Assembly (NCBI GenBank): GCA_026168455.1
Contig: CM047425.1
Span: forward strand, 6,484,001-6,548,000
Source of the DNA: Theocolax elegans
Taxonomy: Eukaryota > Arthropoda > Insecta > Hymenoptera > Cerocephalidae
Reading direction: 5' to 3'
Length of the DNA: 64,000 nucleotides
A model generated the notes under the pieces. The model was not told the DNA's origin, did not search any database, and saw only the letters and a list, made by a program, of their open reading frames with translations. Shown piece after piece: positions 11,941-23,774 of this stretch. The first letter of the stretch is position 1, and each line of letters opens with the position of its first letter. Position numbers and translations under genes: made by a program.

Positions 11941-12420
11941 AATGACGTTTCAAGTGGCTAATAACCCGTTGAAAAGCAAGACGATAAACACGAGTGGTGA
12001 CAGAAAGTCAAAAAGAAGAAAAAAAATGAGAGGAAAGTAGTAGCAGCAACAGCAAGAATGGTATAGCGAAAGAGATTGCTCGAAAGCGTGGTATAAAGTC
12101 GGAGTAGGGGGGTTGGAAAAAAGCGAGTAGGTGAAATAGGGCCAGTGCAATCACGGCCGTGTAAAAATTGCTCAATCCGAGGGATTCGGCGGCGCCTTCG
12201 AGCCAAAAGCGAGCTAAAAGTCAAGCGTTAAAAGCTTCGACTGACGCGCGTCTATATATATAGATATATACATGTATATATACAAGCGAAAACGAGCTCG
12301 CGCACGCGAACTTAAGAGGGGGTAAAAAAAAGGTTGGGATGAAGTTTTCTCTGGGAAAAAAAGAACGAGGAGAATGAAGGTGCGCGCGTCTGCAACATGG
12401 TGATCCAACCGTCAAGTGAA
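11941..12420. other. Purine-rich island with clustered palindromes
   Basis: A purine-skewed block from 11990 to 12130 is followed by CpG-rich DNA. Three perfect palindromes occur almost end to end: GACGCGCGTC at 12243-12252, TCTATATATATAGA at 12251-12264, and an 18-bp TA-rich palindrome centred on CATG at 12264-12281. Minus-strand ORFs of 64 to 88 codons read the purine tract as Phe/Leu/Ser runs and are not convincing. Confidence 0.35.
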
Positions 12421-12817
12421 CCCAAAGAAAAGAAAAATAAAATCATATTAACCAAGGGAGTGGAGCAATTTTTAAATTAGTTTGCTTAATTAGAAAAAGA
12501 AAGCATTGCCTATGGTATTTACGGAAGTTGCGAGTGGAATTCGTTTTCGAACTTGGATGCTGCATTGGAATTTACTAGTTTTTACTTGACTCGTGGATCT
12601 TTAGCTTTTTCTGTAATTAACTGTAGTAATGGAGAGAAAAATGAAAACCGTACGATGAGATTCTCACTGATTGAATAATACCTACACACAAAGGATATGG
12701 AAGACGGTCTAGATCAATATTTTGATAAAAAAAAAAGTAATTTAATCTAACCAGGATAGGAAGGATCAAAAGATTCGCTCAATTCATCGGTTAACATCAG
12801 CGAGAGCTCAGACTTTA
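12421..12817. other. Non-coding stretch
   Basis: No ORF of note. It borders the coding-like remnant that follows. A short open run on the minus strand between about 12725 and 12805 may be more of that remnant, but in a third frame. Confidence 0.35.
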
Positions 12818-13080
12818 AATTATCCAGTAAATTAATTCATGTCCAGTAAATTCCTTCATGGCTTCTGGAAATTCTATGGGTTTGATAGCCAATCCGTAAT
12901 CTCCTTTCCTGTCGTCCTACTAGTATGATCCGAGGGATCTGTGACAACGGGGTTGCTGCTATCGATTGCTAATTTGTTGAAAGCTTCGTAGCATTTCCCC
13001 AAATCTGTCTTGACTCGGTTGTGAAGCCATTCCGAGTTGATAATGAACCTCTGGCATTCGAGTATATGCAGGTGACTTCG
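12818..13080 (-). pseudogene. Frame-disrupted coding-like remnant, family not recognised
   Basis: Two minus-strand frames complement each other. Frame A is open from 13080 to 12877 (68 codons; includes LHILECQRFIINSEWLHNRV). Frame B is open from 12916 to 12818 (33 codons; includes GDYGLAIKPIEFPEAMKEF). The even amino-acid mix and absence of simple repeats are unlike other ORFs here. A single-base shift within their overlap (12877-12916) would join them, and a stop at 13081-13083 closes frame A upstream. The plus strand also stays open for about 55 codons over part of this block (12972-13137), so strand choice is not certain. No methionine start, splice sites or poly-A tail were found. It may be a decayed retrocopy or transposon fragment. 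Confidence 0.35.
12823..12860. repeat. 19-bp tandem duplication
   Basis: Two adjacent 19-mers, TCCAGTAAATTAATTCATG at 12823-12841 and TCCAGTAAATTCCTTCATG at 12842-12860, differ at two bases. The duplication lies at the end of the coding-like remnant and shifts its frame. Confidence 0.85.
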
Positions 13081-13115
13081 CTAAAGCCCATATTCTCTCA
13101 GTTTCTCAACACAAT

Positions 13116-13775
13116 AGATGATAGTTATAGCTCTTGAATAGTAAGGCTATTTCCTATCGAGTATACAACGATACCAAATATCAATGATTAAAATCATTCT
13201 CTAATACATGGATTATTATTATTAATACCTTCAAATCATTATTTTTAGTCGTAAGTCTAAATTTAATTTTACACGTATTATTCGAGGTACAGTAATTGTA
13301 ATTCGAACAATTAACAAAATCAAATTGTTTCCTTTAAGGTAATATCGAACTTTAAAACTCATTCATTTTGTATTTTAATACACAAGGGAAAGAATTTTTT
13401 AGAAAATCCTCAATACTTATCGACCGACGAAATTTCGTTTATTCGCTTTAGCACAAAAAAAATTGTTTTTTATTTTTCTGTACATTGGTGTATTGACTTC
13501 TTCCATATGTTCTACACTTGTATTTGTGAATTTTGTTCATATTTTTAGATGGTACAGTCTAATACGTCGACTAATGTTTCCACGATAAAATACAAGTTAT
13601 TTTAGTATAAAATGATCCCTAAACATTGAGTTGTCTATGCACGTGTGTAGATTCACATATATATACGTGAGTTCTAATGTAAGCGTTCACTGATTTCATT
13701 CACTGAATCGATATAAGCTCGAGGTATACACTTACGCATACGGGAAAAGCTGTTTAAATTTTCACGAGAGGAGTA
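13116..13775. other. Non-coding A+T-rich stretch
   Basis: No gene or repeat was recognised. Confidence 0.5.
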
Positions 13776-13904
13776 TCAAGACTCGTCAAGTATATATCTA
13801 CATACGAGCTCGACCCTGCACCCAAAATTGGCGGCCCAACGCCATCCTCTCTTCATAGAAGCTAAGAGGACATGCACGTTTCGAAACTCAACGATGGGAA
13901 GGTA

Positions 13905-13924
13905 AATATATATATATATATATG
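13905..13924. repeat. (TA)n microsatellite
   Basis: An uninterrupted TATATATA tract inside a 65-codon minus-strand ORF (13776-13973) that is therefore not credible as a gene. Confidence 0.85.
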
Positions 13925-14023
13925 TACGTACACTTGCACATATAGCCATATATTTGCACTTCGATAAACTCAAACTATCAAACGTTCAAAATTATCGATT
14001 TCCAAGTTTATACGTATATGAAT

Positions 14024-14050
14024 GTATATATATATATATATACATATGTA
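14024..14050. repeat. (TA)n microsatellite
   Basis: A TATATATA tract continuing into TACATATGTATG. Confidence 0.85.
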
Positions 14051-15950
14051 TGCAAAAATAAAAGCATTGGAATCACGAAACCCGCGATGAAAGTGATCTT
14101 GTGTCAAAAGCTCGTTAAATATTCACGCGCACGCGATCTTGTCGAGAAACCGTAGGTCAAATCAATGATGAAAGGAGTCACGTTTAACATACTAGAGTAC
14201 AATTATCTACGTTAATTATAGAATGAAAGGATATACCACGTGTATATGTACATATATACAACTATACGCGATCTGTTTTTGCATTCGAAAAGTGTTTGCG
14301 TGAACGTCTGTCGAGGTGGTTGAATTTTCAAGCTGAAAGTTAGACGGCAGTAGGACACCTCGAGTCCGGATTTTCTCTGGTGTAAAAAGAGTTTTCTCGT
14401 AGTTACTTTCGAGGGTTCGTGAAAACGGCAAGTTTCTTCTTCTCCCGGTATATTTTTTTCAAATTGAAAGTAAAGAAAAGAATAAAAGTATATACACATT
14501 TGATGCATTTATACGGCTTGGGTTTTTCTACGCGTTTAGTTTAGGCGCTAATGGAAAATGTATTCGATAAATCTTAAATTCGTTTAATATATCATACACA
14601 TATTTTATTTTAGGAGCAGACAGATCGATCGCTCTTATTTTTAAAGTTTAATAATTTCATATTACGTAGAATATGAGATATAATTCAATGGAACCAAGGA
14701 AATGATAATTAAATTTCTTTTTTCTTTCTCTTAATTATAAATACGAGCAAGAGGAATTTGATTGTCAATTTCTTTAATTCAATAAATTAATCAGCTTTAA
14801 CATTGATATAATATTCCTGGTTTTTATATATTCTTCTGAATTTAATAAAATATATATCTATTTAAATTTTTATACGTATCTTAAAGATTTCTAGAACAAT
14901 TTTAAATATTATTTAAATAATATTTATTGATCGTCGAAGCAGAGTGTCATACTATTTAAACACATTAACGGCATATCTCATATCAAGGCTAGCAAGGGGA
15001 TGCTGAAGCCAAATTGCAGGGATATATAATACTAAGAGTAAAATAAATATTATATTTAGGTAATTTATTTAAATAAATGAACAAATTCTATAATGATAGA
15101 AGTTAATACAATGGTGTGATTTATTAAAAAATAATATGCATGCCTAATTTGAAGATTCGGCATCTCGATAATAAACACTATAAATATCACTAAATGTATG
15201 TACTTATACCTTGTCTTATACATTTTAATTAATTATTTACAATCAGTACTAAGTTGTCATTATTTCATTTAACATACATTTTACACGTTATATTAATTCT
15301 TATGAATTTCAGTGGAGGAGCGGATAACTAGGAAAATTTTCTTATTCCAGTACACGAGGTGAGAGTTTGCGCGTATTGTAGATGACGCTAATTGTACACC
15401 TAGAAATTAGAAATGTAGAAGTCTCTATAGCATTCTCTCTTGACGATCCTTTGATATTACAAAGTAGATTAAACCTCAAGGCGAATTAAGTAATTGGTCG
15501 AGTATGCATTTGACATAATTAAAACCCGCGTATATTAATTAAATTAAGTTTTATTATCTTATTATAATGCAAATATTTTTTTCTCTATTATACTGGATTT
15601 ATTTTTCGTATCAAAGGAACCTTTGTGATAGTTGAATTGTATTAATTAAACGAGAATTTTCTTTTGAAGAAAAGGAACTCGTTTATATTAATATTCATTA
15701 TATCAACGATTAGCAAACAAATCAAACAATAATATTTCGTGGAATTTTCTTTGCAAAAATATATCAAACAACCGGCAACGTCGATCCCGTAAATCTTGAT
15801 AAACCCGCAAACGCCGAATAACCAAAAATCAAACCACAACGATATATGTATATATAAATGGGAACTATCAGAGATTCGTAAAAACTTTTCGTTATAGCTA
15901 TCAATTAAAAAAAATGTCAAGCGCACATCGATATATTGTTCCGAGGGAAA
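14051..15950. other. Non-coding A+T-rich stretch
   Basis: Contains minus-strand ORFs at 14212-14508 and 15642-15926 (98 and 94 codons) with no recognisable motif. Stop-rich otherwise. No gene is supported. Confidence 0.45.
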
Positions 15951-16440
15951 TTTTTGCCTAGCGCCAAAGGAAAGGAAGAAAAAAAAGAAGATTCACGACA
16001 AACAAGCGTGAGCAGGTCCGAAAAAAAGGCGCCATCGAGCGTGTAAAACACGAAAATATCGTTTCATCCAGGCGCATATCAAAACTTGGAGAGGGGTAAG
16101 GCAATCGAAGCGTGTCCCGGAAATTCGAAAGGAGGCGGCGCCTTATTACGAGGAGTGCATCGGCCCCAGAATTTCCACGTCGGCTCTCTTTTTCTCTTTC
16201 TCTCTTACTACGTTTTTCAGGGCTTTGCGCAAGCACTTTTACGTCGCTTCCGCTTCGAGTTACACGGTTCCTCGCGTCGTCTAGTCCCTCTCTCCTTTCC
16301 CTTTGTCGTCTACTTTACCCAACGTATATATACGTATATATACCGCGTATATATATATGTATATATGTATACATCCGTATAGCTAGACTTTTCTTGCGAT
16401 TATATTTTAGAATTTCCTCCGTTACGTTTTAATGAGTTTT
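15951..16440. other. CpG/pyrimidine-rich island with TA palindromes
   Basis: A balanced, CpG-containing block with pyrimidine runs at 16185-16210 and a (TA)n-rich end with the palindrome CGTATATATACG at 16323-16334. ORFs of 92 to 106 codons on both strands overlap one another, are Arg/Ser/Phe-rich and end in the TA tract, so they are probably chance. Confidence 0.35.
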
Positions 16441-18840
16441 GTAGGAGCTCTTTAATACATTTTCACCAGTCGAGCGCTCGAAAAAGTATGTTCCTTTCGA
16501 TTTACCTCTCTCTACTCACTGCCTCGAGGATAGCGCTGACACGAAAATTCGTTATTTACCGGAAATTCGGAAAATTACGCGTGACGAGCCGGAGTGTAAA
16601 TGGTGTCCGGGCATTTTTAGGAAGATTTAATCTACGAACTTCTTCCGGGGTTAATCTTTGCCACCATGAATTATGTTACGTAAACTCGAGTTTCTACTCT
16701 CGAAGAAGCTTTTTCCCTTAACTCTTTTTTTTTCAACGCGAAAACAACAACTGAACAAATTTTCAACAACTTTGATTAATTTATTTTTTTATTCAGACTA
16801 TATGGCTATTCGGACGGAAAAAGGTAAGAGGCGGGCTTGATGTATAGAATTTAAGATATTTATAAGGGAAAAGTTTTTCCAGCAAAATAAATATTACATG
16901 CGAGGTGCAGAATCTAATATACTGTTCGCAGGTCAATTTAATCTTGAACTGTATATACAACGCATTAATTTTCAAGATTAAATTTTCTGATTATTATACA
17001 TATATTTTATTAATGCAATAATGCAATTTTATGTCGAATTGAATTTCTCACTTCTGATACCAAATAATTGTTTAACTAAATAAATAAGTCATAAATATTT
17101 TAACAAAGCGGAGTGAATATACGTTTACCAGCTAATAATGTAATTTAATTTTAAAAAATTTGAATTTCATTAATAAAATTCGTATATTTAGAATAAAAAA
17201 ACATTCATCACGAATTCAATAATTATTAAATTGACTACTCTCGCGGATATCAGAAATTAAAGGTAAATTGAATTAATATAATATAATTCGAGTATCATAG
17301 GTTTTTGTTTCAATTAAATTATTATTCATTGCGGTGGAATTTATAGATTCGATATAACAGATTTCATTTTTTTGGTAGAAACAGCGCTTAAATTTGCAAT
17401 GAAATATAGTCCTACGATAATAACATAATTTACTACATTAAAAGAAAAAGATAATTTGCTACAGTGCGGAATTAATTAGTAAAACAAACGAAAATGTCAT
17501 TTCGATGGTTTGAATAGGCAAGATTGTTCCTTAAATTAGAAATGTAGCTTTTATTTTACGAGTATTATGATTGCTTAAATAAATACTAGGTAGTTATAAC
17601 TTGCTTATACTGTTAGAGAGTTCCAGTTCCGCTTCAACCATGTTATTTACAAACTGTAATAATCCTCTTGAATGTACTCGGCCACCAGATGGTCGTTAAA
17701 GTATTTTATTTTTCTTTTACTTACAATTATGCAAAGGTCATTGTAACTTTTGGAATAATTATTGTTGTATGCTTCACAACTTGGCTTACCTCCAAAAAAA
17801 ATGATATGATAATTTACTTTGATTATTTTAATTAAATTGCATATTTGTATCAATTTATTAGTATCGTTTTCTACAACAATATATGCTGGGAAACGTAGAA
17901 AAATTCTATTTGAAAAGAGTATCTGTATGGAAATTTGAAATTTTGCCAATGTAAACACGTGAGATTTTTTTATATTATTTACCCTAGGAGCTTTAATTTT
18001 GGCACTGCGTTTTTCTAAATTGCTTGTAAAATATTGAAAATATTTATTTCGATCGATGTTTGGTGTAATTTATTTTGTTGAGTAAAGTTTATACTGTTGT
18101 TTTGCACATAGATTCGCAATTGCACTCAAAGATACTATATCAACATATTTTTGTTATGAAATGTGTGTGTAATAAAAAACTAAAATGATAATTCGTAAAT
18201 ATTAAACGAGTATTTATAATTTTAGCGTATTAATATTCAAATTTAATCGTTCCACTTTGACTTGATAACGTCGTCACCTCCTTAACAATATAAAAGTAGA
18301 ATGATTCAATTAAACTACGCAGTGCCTAGAATATTCATAAAATTCAACCAATTAACGAAAGAATCCACTGAGCGTTGACTCGTTACGTTTTCCTTACCGA
18401 GTGCAAGGTACAATGTACAGTACGAAATCAAAAGATTAATAAAAGTGTCATAAACTTGATTTGAATGTTAATAGCCGTATTATTAAATTAAGTAAAATAG
18501 ATATGTATATATGTATAACACTGCAAGGTTGGAAGCTCAAAGGGATATCAGGTTTCTTCATAATTCTGCAAGCTTTATTCGCGTGTCCATTGTACAAAGA
18601 AAGTACTTTTATGATGAATGGAAAGAATATGGGAATGTTGTGCACTTTAGTTTTCTTGTTCTCTTACATTTTAAAGGCATCGTTACCAAGTGGGGGGAGA
18701 AAAGAGAGAAGGATAGTAAAGATAAAGTAACGAGATTCTGACCAAGTTTCAAGTGCTCGACTTTCTCTCAGTATCCGTGCTACAAAAGACTTCAAATGAA
18801 AATTACAGAACTTGAAAGAACTTTTAACAGTTGAACATTA
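16441..18840. other. Non-coding A+T-rich stretch
   Basis: Apart from the minus-strand ORF at 17647-17958, listed separately, only small chance ORFs are present (for example 77 codons at 16488-16721 and 89 codons at 18461-18730). No motif was recognised. Confidence 0.45.
17647..17958 (-). CDS. Unrecognised 103-codon ORF, doubtful
   Basis: The ORF has a varied composition with no simple repeat. Its second half includes FFGGKPSCEAYNNNYSKSYN and ends in QEDYYSL. No signal peptide, membrane segment or family signature was recognised. It sits alone in A+T-rich DNA, where a frame of this length can arise by chance, and the richness in Ile, Asn, Lys and Tyr is what random A+T-rich DNA gives. It could be a fragment of an exon or a relic. 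Low confidence. Confidence 0.1.
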   Translation of the reverse strand: MFTLAKFQISIQILFSNRIFLRFPAYIVVENDTNKLIQICNLIKIIKVNYHIIFFGGKPSCEAYNNNYSKSYNDLCIIVSKRKIKYFNDHLVAEYIQEDYYSL

Positions 18841-18967
18841 TCCTTCCTTATAAGGGAGAAACGTAACAATTTTTAACGAACGAGAAGCAGAAGGGAAAGG
18901 AAAAAAAAAGAAACAGTACCAAAGTCTTACTTTCCGGGCCAAACTGATAAACCGGTAAGGTGTTACA

Positions 18968-18991
18968 TCTTCTTCTTCTTCTTCTTCTTCT
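18968..18991. repeat. (TTC)n microsatellite
   Basis: Eight near-perfect TTC units (CTTCTTCTTC...). Confidence 0.9.
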
Positions 18992-19163
18992 ATTTTTTAC
19001 GATAATGCACGATACACATAAAGAAAAATAAGTTTGACGCATAACTTTGACAATCCAGTGGGGTTCTTTCTTTTATTTTGTATTTGAGTATGACGCAAAA
19101 AGGACACCTTGTCAGGGTTAAAAAGCGCAAACTTCAATGCTGACCCTTTCGAGCTGCAGATAA

Positions 19164-19166
19164 GAC

Positions 19167-19198
<32 letters not shown>

Positions 19199-19203
19199 GG
19201 AGG
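19164..19203. repeat. (GA)n microsatellite
   Basis: Nearly perfect AGAGAG tract ending in GGGAGGGA. Confidence 0.9.
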
Positions 19204-19420
19204 GACCCAGGCGCGCGAGTGTCTGTATATGTTATGGAGCTGTCGCGATTCTCCCGAGGGAAAGCACGGAGGAGAATGGAAGAGTGAGAGAGAGAGAGGG
19301 AGAGAGAAAATGAGAGGAAGAGGAGAACAGTTGGCCTAGCGATAACCGTCGGAGAGAAACGCCCGAGATAGACACCCTGGCGACGAGGGAGAATCATCCT
19401 GCCAGAAAGAGCTAGTGCGA

Positions 19421-21290
19421 AATACGGGAATGAAATGGAGAGAAAATGAGAGGGAAAAAAAGATATATCGAAATAAAGGAACTCAGGGGTATAGATGAGA
19501 CGCGAATGGAAGAGGTTAAATCATGTAGAGATTGATGTAATTTCTTTCTTTTCCTTTAAGAACTTGTACGATGCCGAATTATTACATACAATTTTAATTT
19601 AAAAAAATGTTCACAATTTATAAATAACTTTTTATTAATACAAATGGCAAATAAAGTACTTATTTATATGCTAATAGTGTTGTTATTATTAACGTAAAAT
19701 GAAATAATGAATTAAGTAGTTGATAAAAGTTAGTTGAAAAAAATGAATTATGTTCAACTTAAAAGTTGTGAAAATAAATTATCCAAAATCTTGTTTTGTC
19801 TTAGGAAATTTACTTTAATTTTAATAAATTTAGAAACATAAAGTTCAGTCATAAAATGTAAAGTTACATTATATTAAGTAAAGCATTATCTCTCTAAGTT
19901 TTAGATGTCCCTCATACACTTAACTATGTTAATAGTAGCTTCAAGTGCTGCGTCCACCAGAAATGAGCTTTTTGAAAATTAATTATACAGTAATGTTGTT
20001 TTATATAAATACTAAATAAATAACATTTTTGTTTTAATCTTCACAAAGATTTGTTAAATTACAAACAATTTTATTTTACAATTTAAAATCATTAATTAAT
20101 TAATAATAAACACAAATCACTTAATTTATATTTGAAACATATCAAATTTCAATCAACACTTCAAATTTTTTGTCATTCTTACAAGCATTTTATTAGAACA
20201 CTAGACTATACTAACACTAGAGTATATAGCATTATCGCGATATCTCGTCTAAGAAAAGACAAAAGCTTCCAAATTAATTTTTGTAGCCACTAAAAGGTAA
20301 ATACCACTTACTGTCTAACAAAAAAGTAAAAATCAATAAAACTGATTTACTTGTCATTCAAAATCTCCAACTCGAGTATCTCTCGAAAATAATCAAGTAT
20401 AAAGAGCTGCCTCAGCTTCAGCTTAATTGCAGTATAAAATTTTTTTACTCCTCTCACGAATATCTGTCTTCGCGTCATTCAAGTTTAACTGTAGAATTCT
20501 GAGCTTGATTGCCGAATGCACGCGAGGAAATTGAACGCCGTAGCATGTCAGTTTTGGTAACTTCATAAAATTTCATTCGCTGCATTGTCCGGGGGTTGAA
20601 TGGCCTTTTTTTCACGCTTATTTCAGTGTAACCGAGGAACGTAGAAATGTGTAGAACGTGTGCATATATACGTATATCTATAGGCGAGGTGACAAATTAA
20701 TACTTTTACCAGACGGTTTGGTTTTGCCTTTATTGATTTGAAGTGATAGAATTTTTTCATGCGTGATAGCCACGTTTGCAATTCCTTTTTCCCTTTTTTT
20801 TCAATTCGGTTTTACGGCGCTGCAGTGTGGCTGATTTTTTTTTGTTCGAGTGGCAAGGGTTTAATGAAATTTGTTGATAGGTCCAAAAATTTTTAATTAC
20901 ACCTTGTGACGAATGTGGAAGAGACATTTTTTTTTTTAAATTAAATTTCGCAAAAGTTGTATATGTAACGAAGAGATATAACTAATCAGCGGTATGCGAA
21001 AATGGTTCGAAATTTATCTAAGGTATAACTTAAAAGCTTCATTTCCACGTACATACCACGTATTCAATTGCAACGTACGAAACTCATTTATATTTTAGAC
21101 ATAAAGCATTAGGAACTTAAATCAACCCAACCTCACCACAAAAGTTTGAATTTCCTCGCTCATTTAGGATAATTAGAAATAAACTTCTTCCGACGTATTT
21201 CGATCCAAGTGATGCGCGTTTCATCAAACCGATGACAGCACAACAAATATGTATATAGATCTATTTAATCAAAATCGAACATACGAAAGT
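19421..21290. other. Non-coding A+T-rich stretch
   Basis: Stop-rich DNA without a recognised gene. Compositional relief occurs only at about 20440-20660, with no ORF in it. Confidence 0.5.
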
Positions 21291-22030
21291 TCCTAATGAA
21301 AAAGTTCCCAAGCTTGGCTATCGGACTTTTCAAATTTAACTCCCTCCCGTCCCTCCGTCCCTCTTTTTCTCCGGTTCTAGTATACCTCGATCCTCAATTC
21401 CGAGCATTCCAAAAGCTCACCGCGCAGGACGCAAAGGCTCGATCGCAACTTTGCCAACGAATTCCGGGATCTGAAAATCCAGTGAATTTCGAGGCCTCGC
21501 CGAATCCTTTTCGAATTCGAACTCAAAGCGCTCCGGAAATTGCACAGGTATATATGTATATACATATATATAATGCGAAACTTTCGTATCCCTACTCTCA
21601 CGTTCCTTCTACCATGGTACAATGGACATTTCATTACCACGTTTACCGGCGCATTTGTGTAATTATAATGCGCACAGGTGAGGAAGTATATATATATACT
21701 ACCTCTCTCTTTCTCTCTCCCTGAGCGTGTGCATCAAAGAGAAATCTACCGTCCGGTTTCTACCTGATGTTCACTGGGTTTCTGTCGCTCCGAGTTTCGA
21801 CCCTGTGAACATTTTCTCATTAAGCCGACTTGCGCAGGGATTCATTCACTGTACTCTCGTATATATGTACGTGTATACACGTTGGTGTGTTTTCACGAAA
21901 TGAGTTAGTTATGGAAGAGTGACGGTGTATTTGGAGTTCACTTTTGTACCGCCCTTTTTCTGGTGTGTGTACCTTGTTTTCTCTACGTGTATATCATCGT
22001 TACCCACCTTCATTTCAATTATAACCTATA
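21291..22030. other. Balanced-composition block with TA and CT tracts
   Basis: Holds a 142-codon plus-strand ORF (21296-21724) and an opposing 87-codon ORF (21377-21640). The first is translated partly from TATATA and CTCTCT tracts and shows no motif. A 14-bp perfect palindrome ACGTGTATACACGT lies at 21869-21882. No gene is accepted. Confidence 0.35.
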
Positions 22031-23218
22031 GCGCACTCGAGAATCGTTCTTACAGATATATTTATTAGCACTTTAATCTTTTCGGTCACTTGGTACTGAT
22101 TTCTTTTCAAATATTTCGCACGATACGTAAACTTTAATTAATTCAAATAATAATTTACAATAGAATCATTGCAAAAGATAATAATTCCAATTCTGACCAA
22201 TCCAATATAAATTATAAAAAAAAATTTAAACATCGCTCGTTTCGCCACCTTCGTTCTTTCTCATCGCCATGGTTAAAATTATGATAATTTATGTCGGTCT
22301 CGTTAGACAACCGCGTAGAATTAACGTTCCTGAAGCAATTAGCTCTTATATTTCTCTCGTAAAGAACGACGGGTCTGTGTGCCTCTGGTTTTGGCTCATT
22401 AAGAAGGGCACTAGGAAATTCGTCATATCGACACCAAGAAGAAGAACAAAGTTTTTGGCAGCTTTTCTTGATGTAAAACGTTTTCCGGGCGATGCTGATG
22501 CTTAATTGCATTATGTAATACACCGCGTAATCAACTCGAAGGATTAGACGAAACTTTAACGTTAATTAATGTAATATAGATGCACGAAATATTCATTATT
22601 ACTTACATCAACTGCTACTTACGAAGATGTACGTGTTTCTTAAAACTCACCTGAAACAAATAAGATAATAAAATACGTTAATTCACTTTCAGAGTGTACA
22701 TATATGTATTAATAGAACAAGTAAAAATCATTAAATTTTTAGTACATCTTACTATCCTAATTACCTGGAGGCATATATGTACATGAATCTGTAATATTGA
22801 AGTGAATTCCGAACTTGAATACCTAATTAGATATAAATTAATGGATTATTACGTAGATACGCTTATTATCTTGAATGTTTACATTCTAATTAAATTGTAC
22901 CGTCTATAGATAACATTCAAACACTACGCAATATTATAGTAATCAACGTTTAGTAATTCAATTTACCTGTATGTGTGTAATATTTTTTACAATTGTATAA
23001 CATAATAGACTAATTAAAATTATTGGGTTTAATATTTTCAAATTTGAATATAAAACCTTACTAAATGTCTCGAGTGCATATTGAAAGTTTAATCAGTGCG
23101 TAAATATGGGTGATGCTTTTAACGAAAATTTACATTGCCATTAACCACGGAAATTTCAGGAAGGTAAATATAATAATTAATTAAAGTTTATATTTCAAAG
23201 TATTAAAATTACATAATT
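22031..23218. other. Non-coding A+T-rich stretch
   Basis: Small overlapping ORFs at 22212-22523 on both strands have no recognisable motif. Otherwise nothing seen. Confidence 0.45.
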
Positions 23219-23243
23219 TTAGGTTGGCGCATAATTATTAGTG
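23219..23243 (+). mobile_element. Mariner-like left terminal motif
   Basis: TTAGGTTGGCGCATAATTAT resembles the TTAGGTTGG-type ends of hymenopteran mariner elements. The expected TA target site is not exactly adjacent (the preceding bases are TTTT), and no matching right end was found downstream. It is likely a truncated or decayed element; the following 400 bp may belong to it. Confidence 0.35.
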
Positions 23244-23386
23244 AATTTTGTACGAACTCCCTTTTGTATACTTAAATCTGCAGGTATTTAGTTAAAAATT
23301 TTAAGAAAGTTAGGCGATAATTTTATAATAAGTTTAAAATAATAATGGCGGAGGTACAGCCGAGTGCTTAATAAATGTTTAAACTA

Positions 23387-23620
23387 CACCGAGTATGCCA
23401 AGGATACCGGGGTAGTATTCAATGACTTATTCGAAACTGAAACTGACTTGCCAAGTACCTTGGTGAAGTAGCCATCAAGCATCTCTCGTACCAAAATTTG
23501 GTTAGCCTTTATCATATCCGTTGTCAACAAGGTTACATTTTCAACGAAACAACTGGGATATTGTATGTCGATGTCTATAAATACATAAAGAGAATAAAAA
23601 ATTGCTCACTAATATACATT
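23387..23620. pseudogene. Coding-like block with broken or ambiguous frame
   Basis: On the plus strand, one frame reading YTEYAKDTGVVFNDLFETET (from 23385) gives way, one base shifted, to a 58-codon frame at 23447-23620 beginning LAKYLGEVAIKHLSYQNLV. On the minus strand a 73-codon frame is open from 23605 to 23387, with splice-like borders (pyrimidine-rich run then TTTATAG with AG at 23576-23575; ACCAAG|GTACTT with exon end at 23459). Amino-acid mix is protein-like on both strands. No family was recognised. It may be a decayed gene piece carried by or beside the mariner-like end; strand is unresolved. Confidence 0.3.
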
Positions 23621-23774
23621 TGATAAATTGCAAGCAATGCTATTTTTAACGAATGGGAAAACCAAAAGGTATATGTGTTAATACGTAATTGAATAAAGAA
23701 AATAATTTGGGAGAAAGAAAAAAATAAAATAAAACTATGTAGTAAGCAACTGTCGAGAGATACGAGATTGAACA

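Larger units (their letters stand above)
18841..19420. other. Purine-skewed island with TTC and GA microsatellites
   Basis: Contains a (TTC)n tract at 18968-18991, GA-rich tracts at 19164-19203 and 19281-19312, and CpG-containing DNA between and after them. ORFs here are Arg/Glu or Ser/Leu repeats from the GA tracts and are dismissed. The purine skew on the plus strand resembles untranslated or regulatory DNA, but no transcript signal is seen. Confidence 0.4.

Noticed and set aside
19109..19397. Opposing ORFs over GA repeats
   Set aside because: Both are low-complexity translations of the (GA)n microsatellite.
21296..21724. 142-codon plus-strand ORF
   Set aside because: The C-terminal half is translated TATATA and CTCTCT repeat, an opposing ORF overlaps it, and no domain is seen.
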